A program made the translations under genes and the position numbers. The notes below the pieces were generated by a model. That model saw nothing but the letters and a program-made list of their open reading frames with translations. It had not been told where the DNA came from and ran no database searches. Shown here in pieces: positions 35,892 to 44,928 of a DNA stretch of 64,000 nt; positions within the stretch are counted from its first letter, which is position 1; the number at the start of each line of letters is the position of its first letter. Source of the stretch: Salipiger profundus (GTDB lineage Bacteria > Pseudomonadota > Alphaproteobacteria > Rhodobacterales > Rhodobacteraceae); contig NZ_CP014796.1 of assembly GCF_001969385.1 (NCBI RefSeq), positions 2,807,501 through 2,871,500 of the forward strand, given 5' to 3'.

Positions 35892-35989
35892 GCGGCGCAA
35901 AAGCATCAGCGTCCGAGGGGATTTCCATCGCGCGGCCTTTGACGCCGGGCTCGCTTGACAGCCGCCCGCCGGCAAGCCAACGCTGCGCC

Positions 35990-37438
35990 ATGTTCGATGT
36001 CCGACCCGTCGCCTATGTGATCGGCCTGCTGGTCGCCACCCTCGGCGCCACCATGTTCCTGCCGATGCTCGTGGATATCGCCGAAGGGCGGGGCGAGTGG
36101 CATGTCTTCCTCGAGACCGGCATCGTCACGCTTCTGACCGGCGGGCTTGTTGCGCTGTCCTGCGCCAACGCGGTCCCCGAGCGCCTGACTTTGCAGCAGA
36201 CCTTCCTCCTGACGGTCGGCGTCTGGGCGGCGCTGCCGATCTTCGGCGGGTTGCCCTTCATGTTCGGTGCCACCGAGGCCAGTTTCACCGATGCCTATTT
36301 CGAGGCCATGTCGGGGCTGACAACCACAGGCTCGACGGTTTTCAGCGGGCTTGACGAGCTGCCGAGAGGGCTGCTGCTCTGGCGCGGTATCCTGCAGTGG
36401 CTCGGCGGGGTCGGCATCATCGTCGTCGCCATGGTCTTCCTCCCCGAGCTGCGGGTGGGCGGCATGCAGGTCTTCCGCTCAGAGGCCTTCGAGACCATGG
36501 GAAAGATCCTGCCGCGCGCGACCGAGATCGCCTCGGCCATCTCGAAGATCTACGTCGGCCTGACCATCGCCTGCGTCGCCGCGTACCTGATGTGCGGTAT
36601 GAGCCTGTTCGACGCCGTGGTGCATGCTCTCACGACCCTGTCGACCGGCGGCTTCGCCAACTACGACGCAAGCTTCGGTACTTTCTCGGGGCCGGCGGAA
36701 TACGTGGCGTCGTTCTTCATGGTCTCGGCGGCGTTGCCCTTCGTGCGGTACGTGCAGATGCTGAACGGCAACTACCGGGCTCTGTGGCGCGACACGCAGG
36801 TGCTGAGCTTCTTCGGCGTGATCGCGGTGCTCTTGCTGATCGTCGCCGGCGCGCTGATGATCCAGTTCCCGCACGACCCCGAGCAGGCGGTGCGCGAGGG
36901 GCTGTTCAACATCACGTCGATCATCACCGGCACCGGCTACGCCTCGGTGGATTACATGGGGTGGGGCTCGTTCCTGGTGACGCTGTTCTTCTTCATCGGG
37001 CTCATCGGCGGCTGCGCCGGCTCGACCGCCTGCTCGGTGAAGATCTTCCGCTACCAGATCCTCTTCGCGTCGATCCGGGTGCAGTTGCGCCGGATCCGCG
37101 CCCCGCACGGGGTCTTCACGCCGCGTTTCGAAGGCCGCCCGGTGGACGACGACACGCTCTCATCGGTGCTGAGCTTCTTCGGCTTCTTCGTCGTCTCGCT
37201 CGGGGTGCTGTCGGTGGGGCTGGGGATGACCGGGCTCGACTTCATCACCTCGCTTTCCGGCGCGGCGACGGCGCTGGCCAACGTGGGTCCGGGGCTTGGT
37301 GACATGATCGGCCCCGCCGGCAACTTCGCCGAGATCAACGATACCGCTAAGTGGATGCTGGCCTTCGCCATGCTGACCGGCCGGCTCGAGGTCATGGCGG
37401 TCTTCACGCTCTTCACCGTGCGGTTCTGGCGCGCCTGA
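35990..37438 (+). CDS. trkH: TrkH family potassium uptake protein
   Basis: A 482-residue inner-membrane channel-like subunit of the Trk potassium system. Four pore repeats carry the filter loops: MSGLTTTGST, ALTTLSTGGFAN, ITSIITGTGYAS and ALANVGPGLG. Length and hydrophobicity match TrkH. It needs the cytoplasmic NAD-binding partner TrkA, which is not in this window. The ATG at 35990 is chosen over an in-frame TTG at 35939 because it directly precedes TM1. Confidence 0.93.
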   Translation: MFDVRPVAYVIGLLVATLGATMFLPMLVDIAEGRGEWHVFLETGIVTLLTGGLVALSCANAVPERLTLQQTFLLTVGVWAALPIFGGLPFMFGATEASFTDAYFEAMSGLTTTGSTVFSGLDELPRGLLLWRGILQWLGGVGIIVVAMVFLPELRVGGMQVFRSEAFETMGKILPRATEIASAISKIYVGLTIACVAAYLMCGMSLFDAVVHALTTLSTGGFANYDASFGTFSGPAEYVASFFMVSAALPFVRYVQMLNGNYRALWRDTQVLSFFGVIAVLLLIVAGALMIQFPHDPEQAVREGLFNITSIITGTGYASVDYMGWGSFLVTLFFFIGLIGGCAGSTACSVKIFRYQILFASIRVQLRRIRAPHGVFTPRFEGRPVDDDTLSSVLSFFGFFVVSLGVLSVGLGMTGLDFITSLSGAATALANVGPGLGDMIGPAGNFAEINDTAKWMLAFAMLTGRLEVMAVFTLFTVRFWRA

Positions 37439-37675
37439 CCGACCCCTCACGAGAGGACTGGTGGGGCCGCGTAGGCGCGCCCCTGCTCTCATGTGCAGGG
37501 CATGCGCGGTCGGCCCGACCAAGCATGTCACCTGATGACGGCAGGGGCGGTGGGTTGAAACCCGCCCTGCGAAGGATCAAGGGAGCGGGCGCCTGCGCCC
37601 AAGGGGCGAACACAGTCGCCCGTAGGGTGGGTCGTTCCAACCCACCCCGGACGATGACAGGGGCAGGGACCGGCC
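37439..37675. repeat. intergenic region with palindromic repeats
   Basis: GGTGGGT/ACCCGCC (37549-37555 and 37560-37566) and GGGTGGGT/ACCCACCC (37625-37632 and 37640-37647) are related hairpins with the same GGTGGGTT-like core. They lie between the convergent trkH and valS genes. They look like copies of a dispersed Rhodobacteraceae palindrome and may help end both transcripts. No gene is seen. Confidence 0.5.
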
Positions 37676-40600
37676 TCAGCCGATCTCTTCGAGCCGCCGC
37701 AGCGCCTCTTTCAGCTTCGCCTCCTCCTCCTCGCGGGCCGCGAGGTTGGCGCGGGTTTCCTCGACGACCTCGTCGGGAGCGCTCTCGACGAACTTGGGGT
37801 TCTTGAGGCGTCCGCGCAGGCCGCCGAGTTCCTTGGCGAGCTTGCCGATGTTCTTCTCGAGCCGCGCCTTCTCGGCGGCGACGTCGATGATGTCGGCGAG
37901 CGGCAGCCCGAAGGTCGCGCCGCCCACGGGCACGGTGACGCAGCCCTTGGGGAAGCTGTCGACCTTCGTCAGGCTCTCGAGACGTGCAAGCCGCTTGATC
38001 AGCGCCTCGTTGTTGTCCCAGGCGGACTGCCCGGCCGCGTCGATCTCGGTCACCAGCACCGGCACGTAGAGACCCACGGGAACGCCCATCTGGGCCCGTG
38101 CCGAACGCACGCCTTCGATCAGCGAGATCACCCAGCGCATCTCGGCGTCGGCGGCCTCGTCGAGCAGCGCGTCGGTGGAGTAGGTCGGCCAGTCGCCATG
38201 CACCAGCATCTTCGACCGGTCGCCCAGCGTGCCCCAGAGCTCTTCGGTGATGTAGGGCATGATCGGATGCAGCATGATGAGGCACTGGTCGATCACCCAG
38301 GACATCGTGGCCTGCGTTTCGCGTTGCGCGGCCTCGTCCTCGCCCTGCAGGAGCGGCTTCGAGAACTCGACATACCAGTCGCAGACGACCCCCCAGACAT
38401 AGGCGTAGAGCCCAAGCGCCGCGTCGTTGAAGCGGTAGTCGGCAAGCGCCGCATCGACGGTCTCGCGCACCCGGGCCGTCTCGCCGAGGATCCACTTGTT
38501 CACCGTCGCCTGCGGCTGCGGGATATCGCCGCCGAGCCCCACTGCGCCGTTCATCTCGGCAAAACGGGCGGCGTTCCAGAGCTTGGTGCCGAAGTTGCGG
38601 TAGCCGGCGATGCGCTGCATGTCGAGCTTCAGCACCCCGCCGAGCGAGGCCATGGCCGCGTTGGTGAAGCGCAGCGCGTCGGCGCCATACTCGTCGATGA
38701 TCTCGAGCGGGTCGACCACGTTGCCGAGCGACTTCGACATCTTCTTGCCCTTGGCGTCACGCACCAGCCCGTGCAGGTAGACGTCGCGGAACGGCACCTC
38801 GTCGACCACGGCAAGCTGCATCATCATCATCCGGGCGACCCAGAAGAACAGGATGTCCTGCCCGGTGACGAGCACGTCGGTGGGGAAGTACTTCGCCAGC
38901 TCCGGCGTGTCCTCGGGCCAGCCCAGCGTCCCGATCGGCCAGAGGCCCGACGAGAACCAGGTATCCAGCACATCGGGGTCGCGGAAGACCGGGATCGCCT
39001 GCGCGCGGCGGCGCTGGTCGACGCCGGTGTAGTCGGTGCCCTGCGACAACAGGTCGGCGATCATGTCCTCGGCGGCAGCGGCATCCTCGACCATGAGGAA
39101 CTCGGCGTCGTCGCCGAAGAAGGCGTGCATCTTCTTCAGCGCCTCCTCCTCGGTGGGCGCGCAGAAGCTGCGCCACTCGTCTCCGAAGCCGGGCGTGTGC
39201 CAGACCGGGATCTGGTGGCCCCACCAGAGCTGGCGCGAGATGCACCAGGGCTCGATGTTCTCGAGCCAGTGGAAATAGGTCTTCTCGCCGCTCTCGGGCA
39301 TGATCCGCACCCGGCCGTCGCGCACCGCGTCGAGCGCGGGCCCGACGATCTTGGCGGTGTCGACGAACCACTGGTCGGTGAGCATCGGTTCGATCACCAC
39401 CTTCGAGCGGTCGCCGAAGGGCTGCATGATCGCCTTGGCCTCGACCAGTGGCACCCAGTTGTCGGCCTCGTCGCGGGCCTCGCCGCCTTCCTCGGGCGCG
39501 ACCGGCGCCTTCGCGGCGGCCTTGCCGAGCCGCGGGTCGGTCACCTCGGTCATCACCGCCAGACCTTCCTCGGTGATCTCCCGCACCACCGCTTCGCGGG
39601 CCTCGAAACGGTCGAGACCGCGCAGGTGGTCGGGAACCAGGTTCAGGCCGTCGGCCTCGTGCTCGTCGAGCTTCAGCTCGCCGCGGGCGACCTGTTGGGC
39701 GATCTCGGCGCACTCCGCGTAGGGCTTGCCGTCGTCGCGCATGGCGCCGCGCGTGTCCATCAGGCGGTACATCGGGATGCCGCCGCGCTTCGCGACCTGG
39801 TAGTCGTTGAAGTCATGCGCGCCGGTAATCTTCACCGCGCCCGAGCCGAAGTCGGGATCGGGATACTCGTCGGTGATGATCGGGATCAGGCGGCGGTGCT
39901 CCTTCGGGCCCACCGGGATCTCGCAGAGCTGGCCGACGATCGGCGCGTAGCGCGCGTCGGAGGGGTGCACGGCGACCGCGCCGTCGCCCAGCATGGTCTC
40001 GGGGCGGGTGGTGGCGATCGAGATGTAGTCGCGCTCCTCCTCGAAGAGCACGGTGCCGTCCTCGTCCTTCTCGACGTAGGTGTAGGTGGCGCCGCCCGCC
40101 AGCGGGTACTTGAAGTGCCACATGTGGCCCGGCACCTCGAGGTTCTCGACCTCGAGATCCGAGATCGCCGTCTCGAAGTGCGGGTCCCAGTTCACCAGCC
40201 GCTTGCCGCGGTAGATCAGGCCCTTCTCGTACATGTCGACGAAGACCTTGATGACGGCATCGTGGAAGTTGCCCTCTTCGCCCGCGGGCGCCCCTTCGGC
40301 GCCGGACATGGTGAAGGCGTTTCGCGACCAGTCGCAGGAGGCGCCAAGGCGCTTAAGCTGGTTGATGATCGTGCCGCCGGATTCCTGCTTCCACTCCCAG
40401 ACCTTGGCAAGGAACGCCTCGCGGCCCATCTCGCGGCGCGAAGGCTGCTGTTCCTGCGCCAGCTTGCGCTCGACCACCATCTGCGTGGCGATGCCGGCGT
40501 GGTCCTGCCCGGGCTGCCAGAGCGTGTCGAAGCCGCGCATCCGGTGCCAGCGCACCAGGATGTCCTGCAGCGTGTTGTTGAACGCGTGCCCCATGTGCAG

Positions 40601-40750
40601 GCTGCCCGTCACGTTGGGCGGCGGGATCATGATGCAGAAGGTGTCGTCGCGCGACGCGTTCGCGCCCGCCTTGAAGGCGCCCGACTGCTCCCACGCCTCG
40701 TAGATCCGTGCCTCCGCGGCGGCCGCGTCAAAGGTCTTTTCCATCGCCAT
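37676..40750 (-). CDS. valS: valyl-tRNA synthetase
   Basis: A 1024-residue class I aminoacyl-tRNA synthetase that charges tRNA(Val). The HIGH-type signature is [16 protein letters not shown] and the KMSKS motif is [10 protein letters not shown]. The C-terminal coiled coil used for tRNA binding starts at [20 protein letters not shown] and ends [15 protein letters not shown]. The protein is longer than E. coli ValS (951), as in other alphaproteobacteria. The ATG at 40750 is followed by another Met two codons on. A 194-bp gap separates it from the hairpin array terminator upstream. Confidence 0.97.
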   Translation of the reverse strand: MAMEKTFDAAAAEARIYEAWEQSGAFKAGANASRDDTFCIMIPPPNVTGSLHMGHAFNNTLQDILVRWHRMRGFDTLWQPGQDHAGIATQMVVERKLAQEQQPSRREMGREAFLAKVWEWKQESGGTIINQLKRLGASCDWSRNAFTMSGAEGAPAGEEGNFHDAVIKVFVDMYEKGLIYRGKRLVNWDPHFETAISDLEVENLEVPGHMWHFKYPLAGGATYTYVEKDEDGTVLFEEERDYISIATTRPETMLGDGAVAVHPSDARYAPIVGQLCEIPVGPKEHRRLIPIITDEYPDPDFGSGAVKITGAHDFNDYQVAKRGGIPMYRLMDTRGAMRDDGKPYAECAEIAQQVARGELKLDEHEADGLNLVPDHLRGLDRFEAREAVVREITEEGLAVMTEVTDPRLGKAAAKAPVAPEEGGEARDEADNWVPLVEAKAIMQPFGDRSKVVIEPMLTDQWFVDTAKIVGPALDAVRDGRVRIMPESGEKTYFHWLENIEPWCISRQLWWGHQIPVWHTPGFGDEWRSFCAPTEEEALKKMHAFFGDDAEFLMVEDAAAAEDMIADLLSQGTDYTGVDQRRRAQAIPVFRDPDVLDTWFSSGLWPIGTLGWPEDTPELAKYFPTDVLVTGQDILFFWVARMMMMQLAVVDEVPFRDVYLHGLVRDAKGKKMSKSLGNVVDPLEIIDEYGADALRFTNAAMASLGGVLKLDMQRIAGYRNFGTKLWNAARFAEMNGAVGLGGDIPQPQATVNKWILGETARVRETVDAALADYRFNDAALGLYAYVWGVVCDWYVEFSKPLLQGEDEAAQRETQATMSWVIDQCLIMLHPIMPYITEELWGTLGDRSKMLVHGDWPTYSTDALLDEAADAEMRWVISLIEGVRSARAQMGVPVGLYVPVLVTEIDAAGQSAWDNNEALIKRLARLESLTKVDSFPKGCVTVPVGGATFGLPLADIIDVAAEKARLEKNIGKLAKELGGLRGRLKNPKFVESAPDEVVEETRANLAAREEEEAKLKEALRRLEEIG

Positions 40751-40930
40751 GGGTCTGCTTCCCGTGCCTGCATTCTCTGTCCCGCCTCGTCTAACGAAAG
40801 GCGGCGCAAAGGGGAAGCCTCGCCGCGCGCCGGGCCGGGGGCGAGCGCGCGCATCTTCTGGCCGGAAATATCCCGGGGAGTCCGCGCGGGCACCGCGCGG
40901 GCGGGGCAGAGCCCCAAGATCGATCCTGTC

Positions 40931-40980
40931 GGACAAAAGAAAAACGGCGGCGCCCAGGGAGGAGGAGAGGGCACCGCCGT
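40931..40980 (-). terminator. terminal hairpin and U-run of the DUF1127-CcsR-like transcript
   Basis: The last hairpin of the array, ACGGCGGCGCC (40944-40954) with GGCACCGCCGT (40970-40980), one mismatch, is followed on the minus strand by TTTTTCTTTTGTCC. This polarity shows the array is transcribed leftwards, from the DUF1127 gene. Confidence 0.8.
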
Positions 40981-41442
40981 CGATATTCCGAAGACCCAAG
41001 GGAGGAGGAGATGGGCTTCAGAAACTGTCGGCCTCGCGGCCGTTGTAGGGGTGCGACGGTCTCAGGGAGGAGGAGAGAGACCGCCGCGCTATCGAAACGC
41101 CCCAGGGAGGAGAAGAGGGGGCTCCGAAGGTCTCGGGCGTTGCGCCCGGTTGTAGGGTTGCGACGGTGCCAGGGAGGAGGAGAGGCACCGTCGCGCTATC
41201 GAAACGCCCCAGGGAGGAGGAGAGGGGGCTCCGAAGGTCTTGGGCGTTGCGCCCGGTTGTGGGGTTGCGACGGTGCCAGGGAGGAGGAGAGGCACCGCCG
41301 CTCTATCGAAACGCCCCAGGGAGGAGGAGAGGGGGCTTCGAAGGTCAGGGCATTGCGCCCCTTGTCTTGTTGGCGGCGACCTCAGGGAGGAGGAGAGAGG
41401 CCGCCGCCGGAACTCTGGGGCTCAGGGAGGAGGAGAGAGCCC
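40944..41442 (-). ncRNA. array of five CcsR/cuckoo-like sRNA units (ten anti-Shine-Dalgarno hairpins)
   Basis: Ten hairpins, each with the minus-strand loop UCUCCUCCUCCCU (one variant), lie in five pairs at a period of 105-109 bp. Pair members start at plus-strand positions 40944/40990, 41053/41099, 41160/41206, 41267/41313 and 41372/41418. The stems differ in sequence but stay paired. For example, CGACGGTGCC/GGCACCGTCG at 41161-41193 is perfect while other copies carry single changes. Most units also have a small GGGCGTTGCGCCC hairpin between pairs. In R. sphaeroides the stress-induced CcsR1-4 RNAs, with CCUCCUCCC loops, are processed from the transcript of a DUF1127 gene; the same layout here, with one extra unit, supports the call. 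Confidence 0.85.
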
Positions 41443-41461
41443 GTCGAGTTGAAATCGTGTG

Positions 41462-41680
41462 TCAGGCCTCGTAGGCGGCCTGCCATGCGATCCGGCGGAT
41501 CATCGAGCGGCTCAGCCCGAGGTCGCTCAGTTCGCGGTTGCTGAGACCGGACAGTTCGCTCACCGTTTCCTTGAAGAGGCGGCGGCGGGCATTGCGCTCG
41601 CGAAGCGATGCGACGATGCCGGAGAAGAAGCCGGCGTTGCCTGCCTGGACGTTTGCGGTGTGGTCGGTTGCGTAAGCCAT
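41462..41680 (-). CDS. ccaF1: DUF1127 protein, CcaF1-like
   Basis: A 72-residue basic protein with the DUF1127 core RNARRRLFKETVSELSGLSNRELSDLGLSRSMIRR (in parts), the Arg-rich helix and the S-x-R-E-L-x-D-L-G-(L/I) end. In R. sphaeroides CcaF1 is a small RNA-binding DUF1127 protein encoded upstream of the CcsR sRNAs, under RpoH-type control. Here the gene ends 20 bp before the first CCUCCUCCC hairpin on the same strand. No clear RpoH promoter was found upstream, and the ribosome site is weak. Confidence 0.88.
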   Translation of the reverse strand: MAYATDHTANVQAGNAGFFSGIVASLRERNARRRLFKETVSELSGLSNRELSDLGLSRSMIRRIAWQAAYEA

Positions 41681-41918
41681 CTGGATTGCTAGCCTGTTCG
41701 GTATGTCGTTCCGTTGTTGACCTCAATCTGGGGTAAATGCTGCAAGTGCACAATCCCGTCTGACCTCAAAGCCGCTATGCGGAAGGTGCATGGTTCTGCT
41801 GGGCCATAGACAAGCGAAACCAAGGCGTTAAGCACAAAGATTGGGCAGTATGTGTTCGAGCATTGCGCGGAGTGCAAGGTGACCCTACGTCGGGTTGCGC
41901 AAATGGAAAGGAAAAGGA

Positions 41919-42992
41919 ATGAGCGGTACAATTGAGGCGGTGAAGGCGCAGCTCGCGCGGCTTCCGCTGCCCGACGGCGGCGACCTGATTTCGCGCGACA
42001 TGATTCGAGCGTTGACCGTCGACGGCGGCGCCGTGCGCTTCGTGATCGAGGCGCCGAATCCGGAAACCGCGCGCCAGATGGAGCCGCTGCGGCAGGCCGC
42101 GGAACGCGCCGTCTCGGCGCTTCCGGGCATCCGCTCGGTCAGCGCGGCGCTCACGGCGCCCACGGCCGAGGCCAAACCGAAGCCCGCGCCCTCGTTGAAG
42201 GTCGGTGGTCACCCCACGCCGCAGGAGGGCCGGATGAATCCGCCGGGCGTGAAATCGATGATCGCCATCGGCTCGGGCAAGGGCGGTGTCGGCAAGTCGA
42301 CGGTGTCGTCGAACCTCGCGGTGGCGCTGGCCCGGGCCGGCAAGAAGGTCGGCCTGCTCGACGCCGACATCCACGGCCCCTCGCAGCCGCGCATGTTCGG
42401 CACCTCGAAACGTCCGGCCAGCCCCGACGGCAAGACCATCATCCCGCTGCAGGCGCATGGCATCACGCTCATGTCGATCGGCTTCATGCTGCCCGAGGAC
42501 AAGGCCGTCGTCTGGCGCGGGCCGATGCTGATGGGGGCGCTGCAGCAGATGCTGATGCAGGTCGAGTGGGGCGAGCTCGACGTGCTGCTCATCGACCTGC
42601 CGCCGGGCACCGGGGACGTGCAGCTGTCGCTCGGCCAGAAATCCGAACTGACCGGCGCCATCGTGGTCTCGACCCCGCAGGACGTGGCGCTTCTGGATGC
42701 CCGCAAGGCGCTCGATGCGTTCGATACGCTGAAGGTGCCGGTGCTGGGCCTGATCGAGAACATGTCGACCTTCGTCTGCCCGAGCTGCGGCCACGAGGCG
42801 CATATTTTCGGGCATGGCGGCGTCGCGGCGGAAGCCGAGCGGCTGAACCTTCCGGTTCTTGCGCAGCTGCCGGTGGATCTCGACACCCGCCTGATGGGCG
42901 ACGCCGGAACCCCGGTCGCGCTCGGCGACGGTGCCATGGCCGAGGCTTACGCTCAGCTCGCGGATCGCTTCATCGCGGGCGGTATCGTTTAA
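41919..42992 (+). CDS. apbC: Mrp/ApbC family iron-sulfur carrier ATPase
   Basis: A 357-residue P-loop ATPase that helps load Fe-S clusters onto apoproteins. The N-terminal 90 residues are a MIP18/DUF59-like domain. The deviant Walker [16 protein letters not shown] is near residue 115, and the switch region [15 protein letters not shown] follows. CPSCG is the C-x-x-C pair that holds the bridging cluster in the dimer. The start at 41919 follows AAAAGGA. A terminator follows at 43029-43061. Confidence 0.93.
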   Translation: MSGTIEAVKAQLARLPLPDGGDLISRDMIRALTVDGGAVRFVIEAPNPETARQMEPLRQAAERAVSALPGIRSVSAALTAPTAEAKPKPAPSLKVGGHPTPQEGRMNPPGVKSMIAIGSGKGGVGKSTVSSNLAVALARAGKKVGLLDADIHGPSQPRMFGTSKRPASPDGKTIIPLQAHGITLMSIGFMLPEDKAVVWRGPMLMGALQQMLMQVEWGELDVLLIDLPPGTGDVQLSLGQKSELTGAIVVSTPQDVALLDARKALDAFDTLKVPVLGLIENMSTFVCPSCGHEAHIFGHGGVAAEAERLNLPVLAQLPVDLDTRLMGDAGTPVALGDGAMAEAYAQLADRFIAGGIV

Positions 42993-43028
42993 AGGCTGAA
43001 CAGACGGATGGTTCAGTGTTGAACAATG

Positions 43029-43061
43029 AAAGCGGCACCTCTCACGAGGCGCCGCTTTTTT
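43029..43061 (+). terminator. Rho-independent terminator of apbC
   Basis: AAAGCGGC and CCT (43029-43040) pair with AGG and GCCGCTTT (43047-43058) across one mismatch, loop CTCACG, then T3. Confidence 0.88.
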
Positions 43062-43062
43062 G

Positions 43063-43114
43063 CTTTTGGCAGGCAGCCCAGTGCACGCCTTTTGGCAGGC
43101 AGCCCAGTGCACGC
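43063..43114. repeat. 26-bp tandem direct repeat, two copies
   Basis: CTTTTGGCAGGCAGCCCAGT plus GCACGC occurs at 43063-43088 and again, identical, at 43089-43114. It starts two bases after the apbC terminator and is followed by GCTAGCGCT and an AT-rich run (ACATTATATATAG, 43131-43142). It is too small to be a mobile element. It may be a slippage duplication or a protein-binding site. Confidence 0.85.
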
Positions 43115-43186
43115 ACCGCTAGCGCTCACACATTATATATAGGGGGCTGTCGTCGCGACGGAGGTCGATGCCGGCTGGCGGCGGCC

Positions 43187-44305
43187 TCAGGCGACCTTTC
43201 GCAGCTGCAGGATCATGTCGAGCACCAGCGCCGCCGGGTCGACGTTCACGGCGCGGGCATGGCGGGCCCGGTCACCGGCCTGCTGCGCGATTTCCGCCCA
43301 GGCGCGCCCGCTTGCCGCATCGGGGGCGAGCCGTGACAGCATCGCGGCCTCGCCCGGGGCCGCCTCGGGCATCGGCGGGGTGCCCATGACGCCGGTTCGG
43401 GCAAGGCGCCCGAGCAGCGTGTCCATCAGCGTCAGCAGCAGTTCGAGCCGCGGCTCGTTGGTCTTGCCGGCGACGCTCTCGCCAAGCGCGATGGCACCCG
43501 CCCGGTCGAGCCGGGGCAGGGTGTCGAGCAGCCGGACGATCTGCGCATAAAGCGCCAGCCCGTCGAAGTTGAGCAACCGGATCGCCGCGCCCACCGACCC
43601 AGAGGACAGCGCCGCGAGCGCCTGCGCGTCCTCGGTCGCGACCTCGGCCCCGGCCTGTCCGAGCGCGCGCGCCATGTCCTCGGCATCCAGCGGGGCAAGC
43701 CGCAGTTCGCGGCAGCGCGACCGGATCGTCGGCAGCAGCCGTGAGGGCTGGTGCGCGATCAGCAGCATCGTGGTGCGGGCGGGCGGTTCCTCGAGCAGCT
43801 TGAGGATGGCGTTGGCGGCGCTGACGTTCAGCTCGTCCATGCAATCGACGATCACGACCCGGCGTCCGCCCTCGGCCGAGGACAGGCTGAAGAAGTTCTT
43901 CAGTCGGCGCACCTCGTCGACGGTCAGCTGGGTCTTGTGACGCTTGGCCTTGTCGTCCCACGCCCGCCGCAGCAGGAAAAGGCCGGGATCGGACAGCGCC
44001 TGCACCCTGTGCGCAACCGGGTGATCGGGCGAAATCTCGAGCGTGTCGGGCGGTGGCGGCGCGCCGAACAGCCCGTCGTCGGAGGGCTCGGGCGTCGCCA
44101 GCAGGAAGCGCGCGATGCGCCACGCGAGCGTCGCCTTGCCCAGCCCCTTGGGCCCGGTCAGCAGCCAGCCGTGGTGCAGCCGCCCGGCATTGTAGGCCGC
44201 GAGGAAATCCTGCTCGGCCTTGTCCTGCCCGAAGAGGCGCACGGTTTCGCGGGGGTGCGGCGCACCCTCGACCTTGTCCGGCTGGGGAATCTCGCTGTCG
44301 CTCAT
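43187..44305 (-). CDS. holB: DNA polymerase III subunit delta'
   Basis: A 372-residue clamp-loader subunit. The P-loop-like LLTGPKGLGKATLAWR is near residue 45, and VVIVDCMDELNVSAANAILKLLEEPPART (in parts) is the AAA+ sensor region typical of HolB. The C-terminal collar domain is divergent. It overlaps the tmk stop by 4 bp (ATGA), the usual tmk-holB order. Confidence 0.92.
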   Translation of the reverse strand: MSDSEIPQPDKVEGAPHPRETVRLFGQDKAEQDFLAAYNAGRLHHGWLLTGPKGLGKATLAWRIARFLLATPEPSDDGLFGAPPPPDTLEISPDHPVAHRVQALSDPGLFLLRRAWDDKAKRHKTQLTVDEVRRLKNFFSLSSAEGGRRVVIVDCMDELNVSAANAILKLLEEPPARTTMLLIAHQPSRLLPTIRSRCRELRLAPLDAEDMARALGQAGAEVATEDAQALAALSSGSVGAAIRLLNFDGLALYAQIVRLLDTLPRLDRAGAIALGESVAGKTNEPRLELLLTLMDTLLGRLARTGVMGTPPMPEAAPGEAAMLSRLAPDAASGRAWAEIAQQAGDRARHARAVNVDPAALVLDMILQLRKVA

Positions 44306-44928
44306 GCCGGCGCTTGTAGCGCGGCATCCACCTCCTGCGCCACCGCTTCCGGCGACGTGTCACCGTCGATGACGCGGAACCTGTCGGGGAATTCGCGGGC
44401 GAGCGACAGGAAGCCCTCGCGCATCCGCACCTGAAGGTCGAGGCCGAAGTCCTCGAACCGCTCCTCGGCGGTGGCACGGGCCTTGGCCCGCGTGAGCGCG
44501 GCGCGCGGTTCCATGTCGATGAGCAGGGTGAGGTCGGGCTCGACGCCGATCATCAGCTCGTGCAGCTGGTCGACCACGGCCCGCAGATCGCCGCGCGAGA
44601 GGCCCTGATACATGCGGGTGGAATCGGCGAAGCGGTCGCAGATCACCGTGGCGCCACGCGCGAGCGCGGGGGCGATGGTGCGTTCGAGATGATCGCGGCG
44701 GGCCGCGGTGAAGAGCAGAAGCTCGGTCTCGGCGGACCAGCGGTCCGGGTCGCCCTGCAGGACGAGCGCGCGGATCTCCTCCGCGCCGGGCGAGCCGCCG
44801 GGCTCGCGCGTCAGGACGACCTCGCGCCCCTTCGCGCGCAGCCGCTCTGCGAGCAGCCGCGCCTGTGTCGATTTTCCGGAGCCGTCGATGCCCTCGAAGC
44901 TGATGAACAGCCCCTTGCTGTCGGTCAC
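44302..44928 (-). CDS. tmk: thymidylate kinase
   Basis: A 208-residue nucleotide kinase that phosphorylates dTMP to dTDP. Walker A is FEGIDGSGKSTQ. LTREPGGSPGAEEIR carries the DRx-like catalytic region, DRFADSTRMYQG the substrate site, and the lid region RAKARATAEERFE follows. It overlaps both neighbours by 4 bp: the carboxypeptidase upstream and holB downstream. All three are one operon. Confidence 0.96.
   Translation of the reverse strand: MTDSKGLFISFEGIDGSGKSTQARLLAERLRAKGREVVLTREPGGSPGAEEIRALVLQGDPDRWSAETELLLFTAARRDHLERTIAPALARGATVICDRFADSTRMYQGLSRGDLRAVVDQLHELMIGVEPDLTLLIDMEPRAALTRAKARATAEERFEDFGLDLQVRMREGFLSLAREFPDRFRVIDGDTSPEAVAQEVDAALQAPA

Noticed and set aside
40944..41442. CRISPR array
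   Set aside because: Repeats have variable complementary arms around a fixed loop, the period is about 107 bp, and there are no spacers or cas genes; hairpin RNAs explain it better.
41011..41544. Plus-strand protein-coding frames through the hairpin array
   Set aside because: They translate to repetitive Arg/Gly/Glu-rich peptides created by the repeated AGGGAGGAGGAG; the AGGAGG runs look like ribosome sites only because the loops mimic the anti-Shine-Dalgarno on the other strand.
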